Assembly (NCBI GenBank): GCA_016649715.1
Contig: JAENXC010000022.1
Location: forward strand, 1 to 51,154
DNA length: 51,154 nucleotides
Direction of reading: 5' to 3'
Source: Flavobacteriaceae bacterium
GTDB taxonomy: Bacteria > Bacteroidota > Bacteroidia > Flavobacteriales > Flavobacteriaceae
Shown here: positions 43,620 through 50,926 of the stretch, in pieces
Layout: each line of letters starts with the position of its first letter
Numbering within the stretch: the first letter of the stretch is position 1
Notes under the pieces: generated by a model
Seen by the model: only the letters and a program-made list of their open reading frames with translations
Database searches by the model: none
What the model was told of the DNA's origin: nothing
Position numbers and translations under genes: made by a program

Positions 43620-45134
43620 CTATCCCTTGCTAGGTCTCGGCGCCCATTTATCATAGGGCTTCATATCGAAGTTGTTTACTTCGGCCATAGTTAAGCCAAG
43701 GGCTTTGGCCACTCCTTTTCCATATTCCGGGTCTGCTTTAAAACAGTTTCTGATATGGCGGATCTGGATAAATTTATCGGCACCACCCACTTGAGCGGCT
43801 GTATTTTTAAATAGTAACCCTGCTTTGCCATCGGCTTTGATGATGCGGAACAAATTGCCCGGTTGAGTGAAGTAATCTTCATCATCATCCCTGAAATTGT
43901 GGGCGTATGCACTACCATCCATTGCTAAAGGCGGTTCTTGTGCTTCGGGCTGTTCCTGCCATTCGCCATAACTGTTTGGCTCGTAATGTTTAGCATCGCC
44001 ATAGTTGCCATCTACACGCATGGCTCCATCCCGATGATAGGCGTGATATGGGCAAGTGGGTTTGTTTACTGGAATTTGATAATGGTTTACACCCAGTCTG
44101 TACCGCTGTGCATCTCCGTAGGAAAACAGTCTTCCCTGGAGCATTTTATCAGGAGAGAATCCAATTCCGGGAACGATATTCGTCGGGTTGAAGGCGGCTT
44201 GTTCTACATCCTGAAAATAGTTTTCCGAATTTCTGTTCAACTCAAATTCACCGACAGGGATAAGTGGGAAATCTTTTTTAGACCACACTTTAGTCAAGTC
44301 GAAAGGGTGGAAGCGGTAGGTCTTCGCCTGCTCTTCCGTCATAATCTGAACAAACATTTTCCATTTCGGAAAATCCTTTCTTTCAATAGCGTCAAAAAGG
44401 TCTCTTTGGGAGGATTCCCTGTCCATACCCACCACTTTCATAGCCTCTTCATCAGAGAGGTTTTCGATTCCCTGTTGTGTGACAAAATGGAACTTTACCC
44501 AGTGTCTAACATTGTCTTTGTTGATAAAACTATAAGTGTGACTTCCAAATCCGTGCATATTTCTAAAACCTTTCGGAATGCCACGATCGCTCATCGTTAT
44601 TGTAACCTGGTGCAAGGATTCAGGGAGAAGCGTCCAGAAATCCCAGTTGTTATTGGCACTCCTCAAGTTGGTCTTGGGATCGCGTTTTACCGCGTGGTTC
44701 AAGTCGGGGAACTTCAACGGATCGCGAAAGAAAAATACCGGCGTATTATTTCCAACCAAATCCCATATCCCTTCCTCGGTATAGTACTTCATCGCAAAAC
44801 CTCTGATATCCCTTTCCGCATCCGCAGCGCCTCTTTCTCCGGCAACGGTAGAAAACCGTGCAAACATTTCTGTCTTTTTCCCCACTTTGCTGAAAATCTT
44901 AGCCTTGGTGTATTTCGAAATATCGTGCGTAACCTTAAAAGTGCCGAAAGCACCTGAGCCCTTTGCGTGCATTCTTCTTTCCGGGATTACCTCTCGGTCA
45001 AAGTTTGCCATTTTTTCAAGAAACCAGGCATCCTGCATCAACATAGGTCCGCGTGGGCCCGCTGTTTGCACGTTTTGATTGTCAGGAACAGGAGCTCCGG
45101 TCTGTCTGGTGAGTTTTGAATTTTTCTTTTCCAT
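43620..45134 (-). CDS. katA: Monofunctional haem catalase
   Basis: 504 aa small-subunit clade-3-type catalase. Distal His in [24 protein letters not shown] region ([18 protein letters not shown]), distal Asn in [20 protein letters not shown], and proximal Tyr in [20 protein letters not shown]. It starts [20 protein letters not shown], as expected. It dismutates H2O2 to water and oxygen in the cytoplasm. Convergent with the HxlR gene; no partner on its strand. Confidence 0.97.
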   Translation of the reverse strand: MEKKNSKLTRQTGAPVPDNQNVQTAGPRGPMLMQDAWFLEKMANFDREVIPERRMHAKGSGAFGTFKVTHDISKYTKAKIFSKVGKKTEMFARFSTVAGERGAADAERDIRGFAMKYYTEEGIWDLVGNNTPVFFFRDPLKFPDLNHAVKRDPKTNLRSANNNWDFWTLLPESLHQVTITMSDRGIPKGFRNMHGFGSHTYSFINKDNVRHWVKFHFVTQQGIENLSDEEAMKVVGMDRESSQRDLFDAIERKDFPKWKMFVQIMTEEQAKTYRFHPFDLTKVWSKKDFPLIPVGEFELNRNSENYFQDVEQAAFNPTNIVPGIGFSPDKMLQGRLFSYGDAQRYRLGVNHYQIPVNKPTCPYHAYHRDGAMRVDGNYGDAKHYEPNSYGEWQEQPEAQEPPLAMDGSAYAHNFRDDDEDYFTQPGNLFRIIKADGKAGLLFKNTAAQVGGADKFIQIRHIRNCFKADPEYGKGVAKALGLTMAEVNNFDMKPYDKWAPRPSKG

Positions 45135-45350
45135 TTCTTCTCGTTTTTAAAATGATTTTTTCAGTGAATGAAGTTACAATATTTCCTATAAATATGAAAT
45201 AACTTATATCATATTAAACAATCCATTATTAAACAGTAGTGAAGTTGCCATCAAGTTATAGGCTTGTTTCTGTAGTGAAGTAAGCAAATAAAAAATACAT
45301 TGTTTAAAACACGGGCGGCACCGCCCACTCAAGCCGGGGAATATGAAAGA
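45135..45350. other. 216-bp spacer between catalase and hutD-like genes
   Basis: AT-rich, likely to contain the catalase promoter. A GC-rich hairpin GGGCGGCACCGCCC is at 45313-45326, just downstream of the HutD gene on the minus strand, and may be its terminator. Nothing else recognised. Confidence 0.4.
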
Positions 45351-45929
45351 CTAATAAATTTCCAAGACTACAAGCCCAAAACCGTTAGCGCAGTTGATAG
45401 CAATGGAAGAAACTTTGCCATTTTCTATGACCATTAAGTTTCCGGTTTCCAGAACATAATTTTCATCCATAAGCTGCAAATGGATAGTGCCGGAAGTGGC
45501 GTATAGGAAAAAATTCTTGCAAGCCGCTTTAGGTTTTAGAGTATAATTGCTAATTGCTTCCATGGCTATATGATATAACTCGCTTTGCTGTTTGCCCGTT
45601 GTCATCACATTAAAATCTGTGCAAGTGCCTACAGCGGTGGTTTTCCAATCTCCACTAAATTCATCTACCTCAAAAGGTTTTAGGTGCCTGCTGTATTGGC
45701 CTTCGTGGGTAATGCTGATTGCTCCCTCCAAAATCATAAGTTTACGATCTACACCCGGCAATGCCGTGAAGGTAGATTCGGCAACTTCTACTTTTGCTGT
45801 GCTTATCCGTAACTCAAAATTTCGTTCTGCATAGGTGGCGGTGGCAGGGAATATATAGAGTTGGGTAGTGCTGCCGCCGGACCATTGGCTGGTTAGGAAA
45901 TGCTTTGGGGTGAGGATTGCTATTTTCAA
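45351..45929 (-). CDS. HutD family cupin protein
   Basis: 192 aa. HutD signature: SQWSGGSTTQLYIFPATATY near the N-terminus, FELRISTAKVEVAESTFTAL, FTALPGVDRKLMILEGAISI and HLKPFEVDEFSGDWKT. Double-cupin fold without obvious metal ligands. In other bacteria hutD sits with histidine-utilisation genes and may bind formyl-glutamate or urocanate; no hut genes are present here, so its role is open. Confidence 0.85.
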   Translation of the reverse strand: MKIAILTPKHFLTSQWSGGSTTQLYIFPATATYAERNFELRISTAKVEVAESTFTALPGVDRKLMILEGAISITHEGQYSRHLKPFEVDEFSGDWKTTAVGTCTDFNVMTTGKQQSELYHIAMEAISNYTLKPKAACKNFFLYATSGTIHLQLMDENYVLETGNLMVIENGKVSSIAINCANGFGLVVLEIY

Positions 45930-45973
45930 AAAAAGTGGAGGTTATTTGGTGGGTAAAGTTAGTTTATTAGCGG

Positions 45974-46037
45974 ATTGTTTGATTTTTGGATTGTTCGATT
46001 GTTCGATTGTTGAATTGTTGAATCGGTGAATTGATGA
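45974..46037. repeat. 8-bp tandem repeat, eight units
   Basis: ATTGTTTG, ATTTTTGG, ATTGTTCG, ATTGTTCG, ATTGTTGA, ATTGTTGA, ATCGGTGA and ATTGATGA follow one another without gaps. Units change in pairs, which suggests stepwise duplication. It lies in the spacer between the DedA and HutD genes. Confidence 0.85.
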
Positions 46038-46067
46038 GTTTGTGAAAGTGGAGTAGCTCCTTATTCG

Positions 46068-46760
46068 TTATGTTTTAATATTGTTAACAGTAGTCTTTTT
46101 AAATTTATCCCGAATAATTTCAATTAGCATGGGTACTAATGACAAAATTATAATTCCGAAGATTACAGTTTCAAAGTTATTTTTTACAATGGGAAGGTTG
46201 CCGAAAAAGTAACCAAGAAATATTAGACTAAAAACCCATACAAACGCTCCCACCACATTATAGCGAATAAACTTTGCATAAGGCATTTCTGCAATTCCTG
46301 CTACAAAGGGCGCAAAGGTTCTTATGATAGGTAGGAAACGGGCAATAATGATAGTCTTTGGACCATGAAGTTTATAGAATTCATTAGTCTTCAGGATATA
46401 TCTTGGATTTACGATTGGCTTATTTTTTATTTTCCAATTGAGTATTTTAAGTCCGATGTTCTTACCGAGATAATAATTCACCCCGTCTCCAAGGACTGCG
46501 GCTATAAATAATAGAAGCAGGATAATAACGAGGTTTAATTCAGCTGTTTGTCCAATATCGTTTTGAACTCCTGCACAAAAAGTACCTGCGCTGAACAGCA
46601 GTATGTCTCCAGGTAGAAAAGCCATAACCACAAGTCCGGTTTCCATAAATATTATTAGAAATAGGATTATATAAATCCAATTTTCATAATCAAACACCAA
46701 GGCAAAAAGATGTTGGTCTAGGTTTATTATGAAGTCTAATAAATTATTAATAATTTCCAT
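46068..46760 (-). CDS. DedA family membrane protein
   Basis: 230 aa. DedA/SNARE-associated domain: IFMETGLVVMAFLPGDILLF, AAVLGDGVNYYLGKNIG, KTIIIARFLPIIRTFAPFVA and GIAEMPYAKFIRYNVVGAFV (with WVFSLIFLGYFFG). FxPGD and the RFxPxxR motif are conserved. DedA proteins include undecaprenyl-phosphate and phospholipid translocases; members are needed for envelope homeostasis. Confidence 0.95.
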   Translation of the reverse strand: MEIINNLLDFIINLDQHLFALVFDYENWIYIILFLIIFMETGLVVMAFLPGDILLFSAGTFCAGVQNDIGQTAELNLVIILLLLFIAAVLGDGVNYYLGKNIGLKILNWKIKNKPIVNPRYILKTNEFYKLHGPKTIIIARFLPIIRTFAPFVAGIAEMPYAKFIRYNVVGAFVWVFSLIFLGYFFGNLPIVKNNFETVIFGIIILSLVPMLIEIIRDKFKKTTVNNIKT

Positions 46761-46846
46761 GGGGGCTTGTGTCTGTAAAGTTCATTCCTTAAGGGTATCT
46801 TCAATTTTTGATAATTGTTTTTTTCTTTCGCTTATTAGCCATTTCC

Positions 46847-46910
46847 AAGCCAAAATCTGATGCAATACTAATGTCTTTTAGGATTTTGGCTTGGCTGACT
46901 TTTTTTAATT
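46847..46910 (+). terminator. Orphan plus-strand terminator-like hairpin
   Basis: AAGCCAAAATC (46847-46857) and GATTTTGGCTT (46882-46892) pair perfectly over 11 bp. The structure is followed by GGCTGACTTTTTTT. No plus-strand gene ends upstream for kilobases, since DedA is on the minus strand. It could terminate a small plus-strand RNA or be a repeat. Confidence 0.5.
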
Positions 46911-46918
46911 GAATTGAA

Positions 46919-47422
46919 TTATGCGGATTTTTTAATTGAATATGTATTAATTTTTTGTTGAATTAAGGCCTGCCATTTTTCTATCCTTTTCATTTCATAA
47001 TATTCTGTAAAATCATCGTTCATATCATAAAAGTTAAGAATAATAGCTTCTTTTTCTGAAAAAAATGTCAATTCTAAATCCAATGCTTGTAATTCAGTTT
47101 CCCATTTCTTCTCCTTTTTAAAATCTCTTGATTTTATATTGATTCGGCAGCTTTTGAGTTCGCTAAAATCTATTCTCACAAAAGGTGTTTCTTGAGAATT
47201 CATTTTTACAAACAATAGTAAATTTTTGGTTTCATCAATTCCAATTAAATTGTTATGCCATTGTTCTTTTGTATTAAATGACACGTTTTCTTTTTTAATA
47301 GCATCCTTAACTAATTTTTTTATTTTTTGGGCCTCATTTTTTGCAATGAATACGAACCATATATATGGTAAAACACAGCATAAGGTAGTAAGTATAATGA
47401 CTACTGACATTGATATTTTCAT
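46919..47422 (-). CDS. Hypothetical single-pass membrane protein
   Basis: 167 aa. One N-terminal TM segment (about residues 5-27, VVIILTTLCCVLPYIWFVFI), then a charged cytoplasmic or periplasmic domain with alternating strands (NLLLFVKMNSQETPFVRIDF, LDLELTFFSEKEAIILNFYD) and a C-terminal helix. I do not recognise a family. The beta-rich part vaguely resembles PH-like folds. Monocistronic on the minus strand. Confidence 0.6.
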   Translation of the reverse strand: MKISMSVVIILTTLCCVLPYIWFVFIAKNEAQKIKKLVKDAIKKENVSFNTKEQWHNNLIGIDETKNLLLFVKMNSQETPFVRIDFSELKSCRINIKSRDFKKEKKWETELQALDLELTFFSEKEAIILNFYDMNDDFTEYYEMKRIEKWQALIQQKINTYSIKKSA

Positions 47423-47519
47423 GGTAATAATATTTTAAGATTTAGACTGAAATAGTTGTAATAGGTCTGTAAACCCAGAAATTGAGAACAGATTTAAAAG
47501 AAAATAAGGAAAGGGTTTT

Positions 47520-47867
47520 TTAAGTAAAAAAGTGAAAGGGAAAGATGATTGTCCTAGACGTTAGTTTCAAGGGAATGGTATTCCCAATCTCTAAATATAT
47601 GAGTTTATAATCATAGGTTTTGGCAATGGAATGCTTGAACTTTTCATTCGAATGGGGGTACGGTATTTTAAATGTTTTTAAAACCCAATTAGCCCGATTT
47701 GTTTCTAAATGATTATTAACAATTAAGGCATTATCATTAGTGTCGTGAGACGAAATAGTGATTTCTGTTTGGCTATCAAAATTAGAAGATACTCCAATGA
47801 AATCTTTTGGAGAGGCAAAGGATAGCCATAAAAAAAGGCTGAAAATAAAAATCTTAAAGCCAGGCAT
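47520..47867 (-). CDS. Hypothetical secreted protein
   Basis: 115 aa. N-terminal hydrophobic stretch with signal character (MPGFKIFIFSLFLWLSFASP). The mature part is Asn/Thr/Lys-rich with no known motif. It could be a small periplasmic protein or a remnant. It is divergent from the PiT-like gene across 137 bp. Coding potential is moderate, with codon use similar to neighbours. Confidence 0.4.
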   Translation of the reverse strand: MPGFKIFIFSLFLWLSFASPKDFIGVSSNFDSQTEITISSHDTNDNALIVNNHLETNRANWVLKTFKIPYPHSNEKFKHSIAKTYDYKLIYLEIGNTIPLKLTSRTIIFPFHFFT

Positions 47868-47956
47868 TTGTGAATAATTATGTGATAAATGTAAGACAAT
47901 TATAAGTTAATAAATTCATAAATTAAATTTATAAAAATCTTTATTTAATTGCATTT

Positions 47957-47983
47957 TTTGACATTCAATTCCTCCTACATTTG
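47957..47983 (+). promoter_or_regulatory. Candidate promoter of the PiT-like gene
   Basis: TTTG (47957-47960) and TACATTTG (47976-47983) are the two Bacteroidota boxes, but the 15-nt spacer is shorter than usual. The ATG follows 21 bp later at 48005. Confidence 0.4.
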
Positions 47984-48004
47984 TGGTAAGTTTATTTATA
48001 AATT

Positions 48005-48955
48005 ATGGAATTAATCATTGGATATATTGGCTTTATTATTTCTGCTTATTCTGTTATAGCTAACGATGTTATTCAAACCCTGGGCACTTTTATTTCATCG
48101 AATTTTAAAGTGAAATGGTGGTGGCTCTGGCTTTTTGCCATTAGTATTTTATCAATAACTTTATTTTATGGATGGTTTACAAATGATGGGGATGTGTCTT
48201 ACGGCAGATTGAGCAATATTCCGTTTCCAGAAACATTGAAATGGTGGTTCCTTTTAGCGCCCATTGGCCTATTGGTTATAACACGTTTCGGAATTCCGGT
48301 AAGTACAACTTTTATGATTTTAAGTGTATTTTCTTCTGGGCAGATGGTAGAAAAAATGATTTTGAAATCAGTTTATGGGTATGCTCTTGCCTTTGTTTTT
48401 GCCATTTTAGTATATGTTGTTATTTCAAAACAAATAGAAACCAAGCATTCATTGGATAAGTTAGATAAACAGAAAAAGAAGCATTATTGGTTGGTAGCGC
48501 AATGGTTTTCAACAGGGTTTTTGTGGTCACAATGGCTAATTCAGGATTTTGCAAATATTTTCGTTTTTCTTCCAAGAAAACTTTCCATAGAGCAGCTCAT
48601 TATCTCATTAACCTGTATTCTTCTAATTATGGCATATATTTTTAGGAGAAGAGGTGGTAAAATTCAAGAAATAGTCAATCAAAAATCAAATACCAAGAAT
48701 ATTCGTTCTGCCACAATTATTGATTTAATTTATGGGGTCTTTTTATTTGTTTTTGGTAATCTCAACTCAATTCCAATGAGTACTACATGGGTTTTTATTG
48801 GTATTCTGGCTGGTAGAGAATTGGCGATCACTTATTTATTGCATAAGCCAAAAATGAAATCCACTTACATCATTATTGCCAAAGATTTCGGTAAAGTGAA
48901 TATAGGTCTTGCAGTGAGCATCGTTATTGCTTTTTTGATTCAGTATTTAAAATAA
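48005..48955 (+). CDS. Divergent PiT-type (inorganic phosphate transporter superfamily) permease
   Basis: 316 aa, 8-10 predicted TM segments. Two inverted-repeat signatures of the PiT fold are visible in degenerate form: VIANDVIQTLGTFISSNF near residue 20 with GIPVSTTFMILSVFSSGQ near 100, and QDFANIFVFLPRKLS near 180 with IPMSTTWVFIGILAGRELA near 260. In PiT transporters these read GANDVANAxGT and VSTTHxxxG. The exact ligand residues differ, so the substrate is uncertain. No regulator (PhoU-like) is adjacent. A truncated DUF6266 gene abuts its 3' end. Confidence 0.65.
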   Translation: MELIIGYIGFIISAYSVIANDVIQTLGTFISSNFKVKWWWLWLFAISILSITLFYGWFTNDGDVSYGRLSNIPFPETLKWWFLLAPIGLLVITRFGIPVSTTFMILSVFSSGQMVEKMILKSVYGYALAFVFAILVYVVISKQIETKHSLDKLDKQKKKHYWLVAQWFSTGFLWSQWLIQDFANIFVFLPRKLSIEQLIISLTCILLIMAYIFRRRGGKIQEIVNQKSNTKNIRSATIIDLIYGVFLFVFGNLNSIPMSTTWVFIGILAGRELAITYLLHKPKMKSTYIIIAKDFGKVNIGLAVSIVIAFLIQYLK

Positions 48956-49190
48956 GCATACTGTCTAATTGACTACTGAAATACGCGCCCGCCACCTCTT
49001 TGATGGGGTTCAGAAATTCCACTACCATTGCGAACTTAGCTCGTTGTTCAAGCTGTCCAGCGGTACCGGTTCTGTTAGGTTTCTTTCTTGGGCGTTTGCG
49101 AAGTACATCGATTCCGCGCCAATTGGCACCTACTACGTTTCCCACTCGTCCCGAGAAGGAACCGAAAATTCCGTCATTGAATTTTCCCAT
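48924..49190 (-). pseudogene. Truncated DUF6266 family gene
   Basis: From the ATG at 49190: MGKFNDGIFGSFSGRVGNVV, then GANWRGIDVLRKRPRKKPNR and LEQRAKFAMVVEFLNPIKEV. This is the start of DUF6266, a multicopy Bacteroidota family usually about 200 aa. After YFSSQ (about 48965) the frame runs into the complement of the PiT gene's end and stops at 48924, giving 88 codons. So the C-terminal half is missing, with a junction around 48956-48965. Function of the family is unknown. Confidence 0.8.
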
Positions 49191-49260
49191 TTTGTTTAAA
49201 TTTAAGTTTAACATTCAGTTATTAATTCAGAGCCAAAGTATTGCGCAGTTCGCTGTGCTC

Positions 49261-49450
49261 CAAAAACATGCGCCATCTTGCCTTAAAATGCATCAAATTG
49301 GTTTAAACTGCTATTTTTTAACCACATATAGCGTTAAATGAATAATACTGACAGCTTTTACATCCTTACTGCATCTTTTGCATACGGATGGAACGATTTG
49401 CATAAAATTGCAGTGATTTGCTATCATTTGCACATTTTTGCACACAATTG
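49261..49450. repeat. 190-bp tract of TG steps at exact 10-bp intervals
   Basis: Of the 19 decamers from 49261 to 49450, 15 end in TG (mostly TTG or ATG), always in the same phase, and most of the following decamers begin with C or CA. From 49371 to 49450 eight in a row do so. Each TG is preceded by a short A/T run. Period 10 is not a multiple of 3, so coding cannot explain it. The tract lies 70-260 bp upstream of the DUF6266 start codon on that gene's promoter side. Confidence 0.75.
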
Positions 49451-49492
49451 GCAGCAGCTTTGAACCCGACATTTGCGTTTTTTTTGTTGCAT

Positions 49493-49556
49493 TTGTTCGA
49501 GTGTTGTTCGAGTGTTGTTCGCGAATTGTTCGCGAAATGGTACTTTTTGCGAACAA
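49493..49556. repeat. Four 11-bp iteron-like direct repeats plus one inverted copy
   Basis: TTGTTCGAGTG (49493-49503), TTGTTCGAGTG (49504-49514), TTGTTCGCGAA (49515-49525) and TTGTTCGCGAA (49526-49536) are contiguous. GCGAACAA (49549-49556) is the inverted core. The last two units also create two TTCGCGAA palindromes 11 bp apart. Confidence 0.85.
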
Positions 49557-49671
49557 TGGGCGAATTAGAGTAAAAGAAGGGTTGAGGAACTGTGCGAATG
49601 ACACGGGCGGGACGCCTGCGACAGCGTTTATAATTACCTCAGGATTAAACCCATATTGGATTTTAATGGAC

Positions 49672-49771
49672 TACCTTTGCAAAAATCTTATTTAACTTTA
49701 GCTATTAAGTATCCCTTCGCACTACTTCCGCGAATTGCTGAGGCTTTCTTTTTTAAGCCTTTATTTTTCTT
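49672..49771 (+). promoter_or_regulatory. -7 box, short leader and terminator-like hairpin before the methyltransferase
   Basis: TACCTTTG at 49672-49679 fits TAnnTTTG. About 62 bp later AGGCTT (49741-49746) and AAGCCT (49755-49760) form a stem followed by TTATTTTTCTT. A transcript from this box would stop after about 85-90 nt unless it reads through to the methyltransferase ATG at 49844. Either a small RNA or an attenuator. Confidence 0.4.
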
Positions 49772-49843
49772 ATCAAGCCCCCCAAGGCATAGCGGAATCA
49801 GTAAAAAATGCTTCTTCTTTTTATGCAAAAGCAAAACCAGACC

Positions 49844-50926
49844 ATGAGTACAGATATACAAATAAACAAGCCAGAACCAATTACTTCAATTAAAGAAGTA
49901 GCGTTGTTTGATAGCGCTGCAGCTATTGAGTTTACCATTAAAACATTGGAAGCTGATAAACCTGTGTTGATAACAGAATTTTACGGCGACGGCTTGTTAC
50001 TGCTCAAGGAGTTGAAAACGCATCTCAAAAGAAAGCTGCCCAACAAGACTTTTCAGGAGCAACGCGAGTATCGGGCGGAATACCACAGGCTGTCCAATCT
50101 TGTTTTAATAGAAATTGTAGCGCATATATTGATAGTAAAAAAAGCCCCTGCAATTGGTTGGTTGGAAAAACTATACCCGGAAACTGAAGATTTCTTTTTG
50201 TCCTTCCCCCAAATACAAGGCCTGAACAGTGCTTGGCAGTGGTACAAAAACGGGATTTCCATTCCTGTATTGCGAAATAAAATACACCCCTATTACGGCA
50301 CCTATTTCCCTACACGTTTTGATCATTTGGAACTATTTGACCAATGGTTAAAACGCTATACGGGGCCTAAAAAAACAGCGATAGACGTTGGGGTGGGCAG
50401 TGGCATACTAGCCTTTCAAATGGTTAAACACGGGTTTCAAAAGGTTTTTGGTACAGATACAAACCCCAATGCCATTGTGGGCTTAACCGAGTTTATGGGC
50501 AACACAAAGTTGTCGCGAAAGATAGAATTGGACCTAGGGCATCTTTTTGGGAAGTTTGAAAAGCAGACCGAGCTCATTGTTTTTAATCCGCCGTGGTTAC
50601 CCGAGTCGCATACCTCAGAGAACATGGACCAAGCCATTTATTACGACAAAAACCTATTCCCGGATTTTTTTGCGGCAGCAAAGTCACGCCTTTTGCCAGA
50701 GGGAAAACTAGTGGTTCTCTTTTCCAATTTGGCACAAATAACAAAGGTGGCCAAAGAGCACCCCATAGAAAAGGAACTGGCCGAAGGCGGAAGGTTCCAG
50801 TTGGAAAAATGTTATAAGAAAACAGTAAAAGCGGCTTCTGATAAAACAAAGCGCGATGCGCATTGGCGGGCTTTGGAAGAAGTAGAGCTTTGGGAGCTGA
50901 CACACAACCCGTGCGCAAGGGGATGA
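49844..50926 (+). CDS. Class I SAM-dependent methyltransferase with NPPW motif
   Basis: 360 aa from the ATG at 49844 (MSTDIQINKPEPITSIKEVA); an ATG at 49808 in the same frame adds 12 unlikely residues. The N-terminal helical domain of about 170 residues is followed by the methyltransferase core: AIDVGVGSGILAFQMVKHG (motif I), KVFGTDTNPNAIVG, and IVFNPPWLPESHTSENM (motif IV, NPPW). NPPY/W is typical of N-methylation of amide or amino groups (PrmB/PrmC-like or small-molecule). The last residues (NPCARG) are encoded by a dispersed repeat. Substrate unknown. Confidence 0.8.
   Translation: MSTDIQINKPEPITSIKEVALFDSAAAIEFTIKTLEADKPVLITEFYGDGLLLLKELKTHLKRKLPNKTFQEQREYRAEYHRLSNLVLIEIVAHILIVKKAPAIGWLEKLYPETEDFFLSFPQIQGLNSAWQWYKNGISIPVLRNKIHPYYGTYFPTRFDHLELFDQWLKRYTGPKKTAIDVGVGSGILAFQMVKHGFQKVFGTDTNPNAIVGLTEFMGNTKLSRKIELDLGHLFGKFEKQTELIVFNPPWLPESHTSENMDQAIYYDKNLFPDFFAAAKSRLLPEGKLVVLFSNLAQITKVAKEHPIEKELAEGGRFQLEKCYKKTVKAASDKTKRDAHWRALEEVELWELTHNPCARG

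Noticed and set aside
43938-44957. 339-codon plus-strand frame opposite the catalase gene
   Set aside because: Complement of a well-conserved catalase; long antisense frames occur by chance in such genes.
49311-49604. 97-codon minus-strand frame across the phased tract
   Set aside because: Its composition follows the 10-bp and 11-bp repeats rather than codon structure, and no family resemblance is seen.
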